Positions 6,000-11,438 of a stretch of 11,438 bases of DNA are shown here, one piece after another. Both the position numbers and the translations under genes were made by a program. Positions within the stretch are counted from its first letter, which is position 1, and each line of letters starts with the position of its first letter. The DNA is from RH-AL1 sp964235705 (GTDB lineage Bacteria > Pseudomonadota > Alphaproteobacteria > Rhizobiales > Beijerinckiaceae). Where the stretch lies: positions 1 through 11,438 of the forward strand of contig CAXSDP010000098.1 of the NCBI GenBank assembly GCA_964235705.1, read 5' to 3'. A model generated the notes under the pieces. That model was not told the DNA's origin. It was given only the letters and a program-made list of their open reading frames with translations, and made no database searches.

Positions 6000-6926
6000 T
6001 CAAACCATCTTCACCGCGAGCTCGCCGAGCCCTTCGAGGCTCGACACCACCTCGTCCCCGGCGCGCAGCCAGCGGCGCTGCTCGGGCGGCGCCTTCTCGC
6101 CGAAGATGACGCCCTGCGGCGTGCCGGTGAACAGGACATCGCCCGGCCGCAGCGTCATGATGCCCGAGCAATAGGCGATGAGCTGGCGGCAGTTGAAGAT
6201 CATGTCCTTCGTGGTCCCGTCCTGCCGCAGGTGGCCGTTGACGCGGGTCGTCAGGCGCAGGGCGTTGGGGTCCGGAACGCGGTCGCCCGTCGCCAGCCAG
6301 GGCCCGAGCGGCGCGAAGCCGTCTGCCCACTTGCCCGCCCCGAACTGCGTCGTGGCGGTCTGCCGCGTGCGTGCCGACACGTCGTTGCCGATCGAGTAGC
6401 CGGCGACGACCGAGAGCGCGTCGGCTTCGGGCACGTCCTTGCACGCCTGGCCGATCACAACCACGAGCTCGGTCTCGAAGTCGAAACGGTCGTCCACCCG
6501 CGTCGGCAGCGCGACCGTGCCCCCGTGATGGTTGAGCGCGTTGCGGTACTTGCTGAACAGAGGCGGCTCGCTCGGGATCTTGGTGCCCGTCTCCTCCGCG
6601 TGCTCGCGGTAGTTGAACCCGACGCAGATGATCTTCTCCGGTCGGGTCACCAGAGGGGCGAAGCGCACCGCCGCGAGCGGGATCGTCACGTCCTCGCCCG
6701 GCGTCCCGGCCACGCGCTCCACCACCGCCGCGACCTGCGCGCCGAGGCCGTTCCGCAGGAGGTCGTCCATATCGCGGGGCGCCGGCAGGCCGAGCGCGGC
6801 GGCGGTCGCGGTGACGTTCAACACGCCGCCGTCGACCTCCGCGCCGAGCGCGAGGCCGTCCGGCGTCCGCAGGTTCGTCAGACGAAGGCCGAGATGCGCC
6901 GTCGCGCCGTGATCGTTCGTTCGCAC
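6000..6926 (-). CDS. Fumarylacetoacetate hydrolase (FAH)-family protein
   Basis: A 308-residue FAH-fold enzyme. The family hydrolyses or decarboxylates beta-diketo or 2-oxo acids, or hydrates 2-oxopentenoates, using Mg or Mn. Seen: ICVGFNYREHAEETG near 100-114 (substrate-loop His109 and Glu112), DFETELVVVIG with Glu151 and Glu153, and GYSIGNDVSAR with Asp182, the expected E-x-E...D metal ligands. GKWADGFAPLGPW and MTLRPGDVLFTGTPQGV follow as in the family. The N-terminal 80 residues form the usual small domain. GTG 6926 is chosen because GGGAGG (6933-6938) lies six bases before it; ATG 6944 would add six residues. It sits between the dehydrogenase (56-base gap) and the lactonase (17-base gap). 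True fumarylacetoacetase of tyrosine breakdown is unlikely: homogentisate genes are absent. Fumarylpyruvate hydrolase or a diketo-sugar-acid hydrolase are candidates. Confidence 0.85.
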   Translation of the reverse strand: MRTNDHGATAHLGLRLTNLRTPDGLALGAEVDGGVLNVTATAAALGLPAPRDMDDLLRNGLGAQVAAVVERVAGTPGEDVTIPLAAVRFAPLVTRPEKIICVGFNYREHAEETGTKIPSEPPLFSKYRNALNHHGGTVALPTRVDDRFDFETELVVVIGQACKDVPEADALSVVAGYSIGNDVSARTRQTATTQFGAGKWADGFAPLGPWLATGDRVPDPNALRLTTRVNGHLRQDGTTKDMIFNCRQLIAYCSGIMTLRPGDVLFTGTPQGVIFGEKAPPEQRRWLRAGDEVVSSLEGLGELAVKMV

Positions 6927-6932
6927 GGTCGT

Positions 6933-6938
6933 CCTCCC
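6933..6938 (-). promoter_or_regulatory. Shine-Dalgarno deciding the GTG start of the FAH-family gene
   Basis: GGGAGG on the minus strand, six bases ahead of GTG 6926. It lies downstream of the alternative ATG 6944, which has no comparable site, so it favours the GTG. Confidence 0.5.
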
Positions 6939-6982
6939 GATCATCAGGTCATCGTCAGGTCCCGGCGGGTGCCATGGCTGGC

Positions 6983-7897
6983 TTATCGAGCCTTGGCAGC
7001 CCAGTACGCCGGCATCCAGGCGCAGTCGCGTCCGCCCCAACCCTCGCCGGCGGCCTCGTCGAACGCGGTCAACGTCGTCCCGGCGACCGGGAGGGCGATA
7101 CCGCGGGCTTCCGCCTCCGCCAACATGGTGCGCAGGTCCTTGCGCATGGCGTCGATGTCGAAGGTCGGCGCCACCGTATCCCGACCAGCCAGGGTTTCGG
7201 CGAGCGCGCCTGCCTTCGCCTTCAGCACGTTGGGACCGCCCGCCGTCTCGGAGAACAGCTGCACCAGCCACGCCGGGTCCTTGCCGAGGTGCCGGACGAG
7301 GGCCAGCGCCTCGCCGAAGCTCTGCCAGAACACCACCAGGGGCAGGTTGATCGCGAGCTTCGCCGAGGCGCCGCTGCCGACCGGGCCCATGTGCTCGACG
7401 CGACGGCACAGCTTATCCAGCACCGGGCGGGCCCGCTCGACGTCCGTGCCCTCGCCGCCGGCCAAGCCCAGCAGCTGGCCCGCGCGCGCCGGCCCCGTGC
7501 TGCCGCCAACCGGGCACTCGACGAACGTGCCACCACCCTGTCTCACTTCGTCCGCCAGCGACAGCTGGGTCTCGGGCGGCACGGTGCTCATCTCGATGAA
7601 CAGCTTGCCCGACGCCCGTTCCAGCAGCCCGTCCGCGCCAGCATAAACCGCCCGCACGGCCGGCGCGTCGAACAGCATGGAGATGACGACGTCGGTTCGC
7701 TCGGCGAGGTCGCGGGGGCTGTCCGCCACGCCCAGCCCACTCGCTTCCGCCTTGGCGCGCGAGCGGTTCCAGACGGTGACGTCCGCCCCGGTGTCCCGCA
7801 ACCGCGCCGCCATCGCGGCACCCATCTTGCCGAGCCCGGCGATGCCGATGCGCATAGATGACATCCCCGTTGCCGAAGGCGATGGCGTGTCGCTCAT
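6983..7897 (-). CDS. NAD(P)-dependent beta-hydroxyacid dehydrogenase (3-hydroxyisobutyrate dehydrogenase family)
   Basis: A 304-residue oxidoreductase of the 3-hydroxyisobutyrate / tartronate-semialdehyde reductase family. It has the Rossmann motif GLGKMG (21-26), followed by VWNRS at about 42-46, whose Asn-Arg often goes with NADP(H). The substrate motif appears as ECPVGGSTGPARAGQL (127-142), and the catalytic Lys is at 180 in GSGASAKLAINLP. These enzymes interconvert beta-hydroxy acids and semialdehydes. ATG 7897 makes an ATGA overlap with the preceding SDR gene, pointing to coupling, but it adds 14 residues (SDTPSPS...) before the first strand. ATG 7855 (290 residues), nearer the usual family start and with GGGG upstream, is a real alternative. 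The exact substrate cannot be named; the operon setting suggests an intermediate shared with the SDR and FAH enzymes. Confidence 0.86.
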   Translation of the reverse strand: MSDTPSPSATGMSSMRIGIAGLGKMGAAMAARLRDTGADVTVWNRSRAKAEASGLGVADSPRDLAERTDVVISMLFDAPAVRAVYAGADGLLERASGKLFIEMSTVPPETQLSLADEVRQGGGTFVECPVGGSTGPARAGQLLGLAGGEGTDVERARPVLDKLCRRVEHMGPVGSGASAKLAINLPLVVFWQSFGEALALVRHLGKDPAWLVQLFSETAGGPNVLKAKAGALAETLAGRDTVAPTFDIDAMRKDLRTMLAEAEARGIALPVAGTTLTAFDEAAGEGWGGRDCAWMPAYWAAKAR

Positions 7898-8649
7898 AGA
7901 CCCTGCCCGCCAGACACCTCGATGCGCTGCGCGTTGACCCAGCGGTTGTCCGGCGACAGGAGGCTCGCGATCATCGGCCCGACGTCGTCGGGCAGGCCGG
8001 CGCGGCCGAGCGCGGTGATGTCGGCGAAGATCCTGTTGACCACCGGGTCGTCGCGAACGGCGCCGCCGCCGAAGTCCGTCTCGATCGCGCCCGGTGCCAC
8101 CGTGTTGACGGCGATCCCGCGCCCGCCCAGCTCCTTCGCCATGTAGCGGGTGAGCACCTCCACCGCCCCCTTCACCGCAGCGTAGGCGGCGTAGCCGGGA
8201 AAGCACGTCCGGGTCAGGCCGGTAGACAGGTTGACGATGCGCCCGCCGTCCGCGATCAACGGCAGCAGCGCCTGGGTCAGGAAGTACACACCCTTGAAGT
8301 GGACGTCGACCAGCCGGTCGAACTGCGCCTCGCTCGTCAGCTCGATCGGGGCGTAGTCGCCGTGTCCCGCGTTGTTCACGAGATGATCGAACGTGCCGCG
8401 ATCCCAGGTCTCGCGCAGCGCGCTCCGCACTCGGTCGACGAAGGACGCGAAGCCGGCGACATCACCGGTGTCGAGCTGGAGGGCCACCGCCTTGCGACCC
8501 ATGGTGGTGATCTCCGCGACGGCGGTGGCGGCGTCCTCGCCCCGATCCCGATAGGTCAGGATCACGTCGCCCCCGTGGCCGGCGATGCTGAGCGCCGCGT
8601 TGCGGCCGAGACCGCGGCTGGCGCCGGTGACGATGGCGATGGTGGTCAT
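7894..8649 (-). CDS. Short-chain dehydrogenase/reductase (classical SDR)
   Basis: A 251-residue classical SDR, the usual length. It shows the cofactor motif TGASRGLG (8-15), NNAG (92-95), catalytic Ser142 in VNLSTG, and the YxxxK pair Tyr156/Lys160, followed by VNTVAPGAIETDF. The tetrad Asn is replaced: the helix reads DVHFKG with His117. It probably oxidises or reduces a hydroxyl or keto group with NAD(P)H; Tyr33-Arg34 after the second strand hints at NADP(H). It is the first gene of the four-gene minus-strand operon, diverging from the AraC regulator. ATG 8649 puts the cofactor motif at the right distance from the N-terminus; a GTG about 48 bases further upstream would add a non-homologous tail. 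The substrate is unknown. Confidence 0.87.
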   Translation of the reverse strand: MTTIAIVTGASRGLGRNAALSIAGHGGDVILTYRDRGEDAATAVAEITTMGRKAVALQLDTGDVAGFASFVDRVRSALRETWDRGTFDHLVNNAGHGDYAPIELTSEAQFDRLVDVHFKGVYFLTQALLPLIADGGRIVNLSTGLTRTCFPGYAAYAAVKGAVEVLTRYMAKELGGRGIAVNTVAPGAIETDFGGGAVRDDPVVNRIFADITALGRAGLPDDVGPMIASLLSPDNRWVNAQRIEVSGGQGL

Positions 8650-8784
8650 GTGGTCGGTCCCGTTCCGCGAGACGCTTGCGATAGGGTCAACAGACACGGT
8701 TGTCGTTACCGAAACCTCGACGATCCTTGCCTAATTCTCCGGTGTCGCTATGCGCGGCGAAGGGGAATGGGCTAGAACGGCGGC
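8650..8784. promoter_or_regulatory. Divergent promoter region between SDR operon and AraC gene
   Basis: A 135-base gap between divergent genes, expected to hold both promoters and the AraC sites. For the AraC side, TTGCCT (8727-8732), a 16-base gap and TATGCG (8749-8754) form a possible promoter about 30 bases before ATG 8785. On the SDR side TTGACC is present, but no -10 follows at 17 bases, which would suit an activator-dependent promoter. I could not find a clean pair of direct repeats for AraC binding. Confidence 0.4.
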
Positions 8785-9678
8785 ATGACCGACACGCTGC
8801 TCGACGTCGTTCGCCGCTACGCGGACGCCCACGCCGATCCGGCCGGCCTCGCCCAGACGCCCGTACCCGGCCTGACGACCATCCGCTGCACGACACCGAG
8901 CGAGCTGCTCCACGCGATCTCGAGGCCACTCGTCTGCCTCGTGCTGCAAGGGGGAAAGCGGGTTGCGATGGGGGCGGAGACCTTCACTTTCGACGCCGGC
9001 CAATCGCTGCTGATCACGGCGGACGTGCCGACGGTCAGCCAGATCACCCGTGCGAGCATCGACGCGCCCTACCTGTCGCTCGTCCTGGACCTCGACCCGG
9101 CGATCATCGCGGAGCTGATGGTGCAAATGCGGGCGATGCTGGTCGCCGACGATGCGCCGGTGCGGGCCGATCCGACGGACGCCGAGGTCACCGAGGCCGC
9201 CCTTCGATTGATGCGCCTGCTCGATCGCCCGGCGGCGGTGCCGGTGCTGCACGCACCCCTGGTGCGCGAGCTGCACTACTGGCTGCTGGCCGGACGACAC
9301 GGGACGGCGATCCGCCGGCTTGGCTTGCCGGAGGGCCACGCCTCGCGGGTGGCGCGCGCGGTGGCGGTCCTGCGGGCCGAGTTCGCGCGTCCCCTGACGA
9401 TTGGGCGCCTGGCGATGGTTGCCGGCATGAGTGCGTCGTCGTTCCACCACCACTTCCGCGTGGTCACCTCGCTGTCGCCGCTTCAGTTCCAGAAGCAGTT
9501 GCGTCTGATCGAGGCCCGCCGGTTGATGATGTCCGAAGGGATGTCGGCGAGCGGCGCCGCCTTCGCGGTGGGGTACGAAAGCGTGCCGCAGTTCACGCGC
9601 GAGTACGGCCGGATGTTTGGCCTATCGCCCGTCAAGGACACGCGGGCCGTCAAGCAATGGGCGGAAGCCGTTGCGTAA
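8785..9678 (+). CDS. AraC-family transcriptional regulator (AraC_N / HTH_18)
   Basis: A 297-residue regulator. Residues about 20-175 match the AraC_N type of N-terminal domain: a 'PLVCLVLQGGKRVAMG' opening, then 'FDAGQSLLITADVPTVSQI' and 'PYLSLVLDLD'. Residues about 200-285 form the double helix-turn-helix: 'RPLTIGRLAMVAGMSASSFHHHFR', then 'PLQFQKQLRLIEARRLM', then 'SASGAAFAVGYESVPQFTREYGRMFGLSP', the standard C-terminal signature. Proteins of this layout usually activate an adjacent gene, often one for an oxidoreductase, in response to a small molecule. It diverges from the SDR-dehydrogenase-FAH-lactonase operon across 135 bases, so it is the likely activator of that operon. ATG 8785 has only a weak purine stretch (CGGCGGC) before it. 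Confidence 0.88.
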   Translation: MTDTLLDVVRRYADAHADPAGLAQTPVPGLTTIRCTTPSELLHAISRPLVCLVLQGGKRVAMGAETFTFDAGQSLLITADVPTVSQITRASIDAPYLSLVLDLDPAIIAELMVQMRAMLVADDAPVRADPTDAEVTEAALRLMRLLDRPAAVPVLHAPLVRELHYWLLAGRHGTAIRRLGLPEGHASRVARAVAVLRAEFARPLTIGRLAMVAGMSASSFHHHFRVVTSLSPLQFQKQLRLIEARRLMMSEGMSASGAAFAVGYESVPQFTREYGRMFGLSPVKDTRAVKQWAEAVA

Positions 9679-9742
9679 GCCGGTGGGGCAGCGCTTCCCG
9701 GCCTTGTCACGACGGGTGCCAGGAGCGGCGTCCGAACCTCCA

Positions 9743-9756
9743 TGGACCAAGGTCCA
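9743..9756. repeat. Inverted repeat TGGACC-AA-GGTCCA
   Basis: Two perfect 6-base arms around AA, 65 bases after the AraC stop. The loop is too small for a normal hairpin, so it would act as a protein site if it acts at all. It may be chance. Confidence 0.3.
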
Positions 9757-9787
9757 CTTCACTTCGATTGGTCGGTGGAGCCATCCT

Positions 9788-9811
9788 GACCCATCCTGGC
9801 GAAGGTGGGTC
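9788..9811 (+). terminator. Possible stem-loop downstream of the AraC gene
   Basis: GACCCA (9788-9793) pairs with TGGGTC (9806-9811), with CC/GG inside extending the stem past a bulge. It is followed by CGTCCTTTC rather than a true T-run. It is a weak candidate terminator about 110 bases beyond the AraC stop. Confidence 0.25.
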
Positions 9812-10091
9812 GTCCTTTCAGCGCCCATGGCGGCTGTCAGAGCAACGGTCATCTGCTCCGGCTCGAAGAAGATCGGATTGCCCTAAGGCGGCGTTCTTAA
9901 GATCGGCTTCCGAGCAGAGAACTGGCCAGTCGTCTTCGCGCCCATGGTTGCCATTCTCGCGACTACTCCGCCCTTCAAGGTCGGCCATAGCGCCCTCGCC
10001 TTTCAGCCACGTACCGGGTTGCCGCGCGTGCATCCTGGTTGATCAAGCGCTGGTTCGCAGCAGGCGGGACGATGTTGAGCCTACCCTGTTC

Positions 10092-10520
10092 CTACAGACT
10101 GTCAGGTTTCGGTTTCGACTCGTGCGGGCCGTCGAAGGTCTTCCGGGCATGTTCGATGTGGGGCCAGCTGCGGCTCAGCCAGGCCGTGAACCCTTGCAGA
10201 GCCTCGAACATGCCAACACCCAATTCGGTCAGCTCATATTCGACACGCGGCGGCACCTCCGGAAAATAGTGGCGCTCCACGAGACCGTCCCGCTCGAGAC
10301 CGCGTAGCGTCACGGTCAGCATGCGCTGAGTGATGCCTTCGATCCCGTTGCGGATAGCGGAAAACCGAAGCCGACGACCCGGCACTTCCGCGAGCAGCCA
10401 CACGACCGATGTCGTCCACTTGTCGCCGAGCCGCGCCATTACGTCGTGGGACACGCAGGGCTTCAGCGCGGGGGCGTGCGCGCTTGACGGGCGGACATCG
10501 CGGGTCACTGCAGTGGTCAA
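10092..10520 (-). CDS. HxlR-family winged-helix transcriptional regulator
   Basis: A 142-residue HxlR-type regulator. The core reads 'GDKWTTSVVWLLAEVPGRRLRFSAIRNGIEGITQRMLTVTLRGLERDGLVER' and then 'PPRVEYELTELG', the standard winged helix (about residues 25-105) with its PxxVEYxLTxxG wing. Cys22 lies just before the first helix, the position of the redox or electrophile-sensing cysteine in YodB, HypR and QorR; here that role is inference. It diverges from an NmrA-like oxidoreductase gene, a common HxlR arrangement, so it probably represses that gene and itself. The start is not an ATG: TTG 10520 is preceded by GGGGGGAA, while GTG 10508 is an alternative four residues in. The next ATG lies after Cys22 and would cut into the domain. 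The gene ends at TAG 10092-10094. Confidence 0.85.
   Translation of the reverse strand: MTTAVTRDVRPSSAHAPALKPCVSHDVMARLGDKWTTSVVWLLAEVPGRRLRFSAIRNGIEGITQRMLTVTLRGLERDGLVERHYFPEVPPRVEYELTELGVGMFEALQGFTAWLSRSWPHIEHARKTFDGPHESKPKPDSL
10506..10515. repeat. 10-bp palindrome CACTGCAGTG over the HxlR start
   Basis: CACTGCAGTG is self-complementary and overlaps the first codons of the HxlR gene, including the alternative GTG start. It could be an autoregulatory site, but ten bases in GC-rich DNA may be chance. Confidence 0.25.
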
Positions 10521-10541
10521 GGGTTCCCCCCGTGTGCGTGA

Positions 10542-10557
10542 GGCACGGAAACGTGCC
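10542..10557. promoter_or_regulatory. Inverted repeat GGCACG-GAAA-CGTGCC in the HxlR/NmrA divergent region
   Basis: Two perfect 6-base arms around GAAA, inside the 101-base gap between the divergent HxlR and NmrA-like genes. It could be a dimer-binding operator, or a GAAA-capped hairpin in an RNA. It is the strongest inverted repeat in this gap. Confidence 0.4.
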
Positions 10558-10573
10558 GTCTTTCGGCAATTGC

Positions 10574-10585
10574 GTAGACATCTAC
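10574..10585. promoter_or_regulatory. Inverted repeat GTAGA-CA-TCTAC near the NmrA promoter
   Basis: Two 5-base arms around CA, 37 bases before ATG 10622. TACATA (10583-10588), overlapping it, could be the -10 of the NmrA gene with TTTCGG (10561-10566) as a poor -35 at 16 bases. A repressor bound here would cover the promoter. The AT-rich patch stands out in GC-rich DNA. Confidence 0.4.
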
Positions 10586-10621
10586 ATAGGGAGCCCTCGA
10601 CGCAGAATGTGAGGGTGACTC

Positions 10622-11438
10622 ATGGTTGATGGCAAGGGAACGGTGCTGGTTTTCGGAGCGACCGGGCAGCAAGGCGGCTCCGTCGCCTATGCGCTGCACG
10701 CGGCGGGGTGGAGCGTTCGAGCCCTGATACGCGAGCCGTCGTCCGAACGCGCGCAGGCTTTAACCCGCACAGGTGTCGAAGTCGTCCTTGGCGAATTTGC
10801 GGATCAGACATCGATGCGGGCCGCGATGGCGGGCGCACATGGGGTGTTCAGCGTTCAGCCCAGTTCGCCCGGCGGCACCGTGAGTGATGTGGAAGAGGAG
10901 CGGTACGGCATCGCCGTCGCCGACCTAGCGCTCGCGTGCGGCGTCAAGCACTTGGTGTACTCGTCGAGCGGCGCCGTCGGCGACGAGCCCACCGGCCTGG
11001 GGCATTTCGATAGCAAGGCCCGCATCGAGGCGCACATCCGCACGCTGCCGATCACCGCGACCATCGTCCGGCCGGCGGCATTCATGGAGATGCTGGTCAT
11101 GCCGGGCTTCGGCTTGGACGAGGGTCGCTTCACCTTCTTCGCCAAGCCTGACCAATCGATGCAGCTCCTGGCCGTAGAGGACATCGGCAAGTTCGTCACT
11201 GCGATCTTTGCCGATCCGGCACGGTTCGGCGGCGAGACCTTCGAGATCGCGAGCGATACGGTAACGGGTAGCGAGCTGGGCGCCTTGTTCTCGGAAGCGG
11301 CCGGACGAACCATCGCCTACGCCCGCTTCCCCGACGACGTGCTGGCCGCGAACCCTTTCATTGGAAAGCTGACCGCCCTGCTGGACGCGGGACCTCTCTC
11401 GGGTCGCGCGGACCTCGACGCCCTGCGCGGGATCAACC
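10622..11438 (+). CDS. NmrA/HSCARG-like NAD(P)-binding protein, 3' end beyond window
   Basis: At least 272 residues, open to the window edge; relatives are about 290, so little is missing. The N-terminus has the atypical-SDR dinucleotide motif GATGQQGGS (13-21). Later come VKHLVYSSSGAVGDEPTG, HFDSKARIEAHIR and TIVRPAAFMEML, all characteristic of the NmrA/HSCARG group, then 'DIGKFVTAIFADP' and 'GETFEIASDTVTGSELG'. Members act as NADP-sensing regulators or as NAD(P)H-dependent quinone or stress reductases. The classical Tyr-x-x-x-Lys is not seen in the usual form, as is normal for NmrA-like proteins. ATG 10622 follows GAGGG (10611-10615) with six bases between. It diverges from the HxlR gene, which probably controls it. 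Confidence 0.85.
   Translation, partial: MVDGKGTVLVFGATGQQGGSVAYALHAAGWSVRALIREPSSERAQALTRTGVEVVLGEFADQTSMRAAMAGAHGVFSVQPSSPGGTVSDVEEERYGIAVADLALACGVKHLVYSSSGAVGDEPTGLGHFDSKARIEAHIRTLPITATIVRPAAFMEMLVMPGFGLDEGRFTFFAKPDQSMQLLAVEDIGKFVTAIFADPARFGGETFEIASDTVTGSELGALFSEAAGRTIAYARFPDDVLAANPFIGKLTALLDAGPLSGRADLDALRGIN

Larger units (their letters stand above)
9679..10091. other. Intergenic stretch of about 410 bases with inverted repeats, no convincing gene
   Basis: Neither strand shows a frame with recognisable protein character; those present are short or are tails of shadow frames. It holds two inverted repeats (9743-9756 and 9788-9811). It looks less GC-biased at third positions than its neighbours and reads like worn-out coding or dispersed-repeat DNA. 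I could not identify a parent element. It separates the AraC gene from the convergent HxlR gene. Confidence 0.5.

Noticed and set aside
6000..6926. Fumarylacetoacetase of tyrosine breakdown
   Set aside because: No homogentisate dioxygenase or maleylacetoacetate isomerase is nearby, and the layout is the short FAH-like form.
8700..10307. 535-codon plus-strand frame across the AraC gene and the gap
   Set aside because: It overlaps the well-supported AraC gene in another frame, has Arg/Pro/Gly-rich composition and matches no family.
1..11438. CRISPR arrays, tRNA or rRNA genes, phage structural genes, intact transposons
   Set aside because: No regularly spaced repeats, cloverleaf-like segments, rRNA motifs or complete transposase frames were found on reading both strands.

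Overview
The window is GC-rich, densely packed DNA with strong third-position GC. Protein styles (class II fumarase, HutC-type GntR, AraC_N-type AraC, HxlR) fit an alphaproteobacterium such as a sphingomonad or methylobacterium. That assignment is inference from style; there is no rRNA or marker gene to settle it. I see no tRNA, rRNA, CRISPR array or intact insertion sequence.

Layout, left to right. (1) Positions 3-161: a scrap of a tyrosine recombinase, cut by the window edge on the left and stopping before the catalytic domain on the right. (2) Positions 174-4298, minus strand: a tightly overlapping operon read as PcaB-like lyase, DctA-family symporter, class II fumarase. A GntR/UTRA repressor gene (4338-5105, plus) diverges from it. 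A perfect 16-bp palindrome fills the spacer of the predicted lyase promoter and also covers the repressor's start codon. (3) Positions 5188-8649, minus strand: a second operon read as SDR, beta-hydroxyacid dehydrogenase, FAH-family hydrolase, metallo-beta-lactamase-fold lactonase. An AraC regulator (8785-9678, plus) diverges from it. (4) Positions 9679-10091: about 410 bases with no convincing gene but several inverted repeats. (5) Positions 10092-11438: an HxlR regulator divergent from an NmrA/HSCARG-like NAD(P)-binding protein that runs off the right edge.

Working model (inference): units 2 and 3 are two regulated catabolic modules lying tail to tail, with a GC-rich hairpin between the GntR and lactonase genes. 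Module 3 has enzymes able to oxidise or reduce an alcohol or hydroxy acid (two dehydrogenases), open a lactone (MBL fold) and cleave or hydrate an oxo acid (FAH). Module 2 imports an organic anion, breaks or cyclises it with a fumarase-superfamily lyase, and could send fumarate to malate. The substrate is not identifiable from sequence. The transporter lacks the arginine that DctA/GltPh proteins use to hold a substrate carboxylate, so its substrate may not be an ordinary C4-dicarboxylate. The last unit is a probable redox or electrophile-responsive switch unrelated to the catabolic modules.
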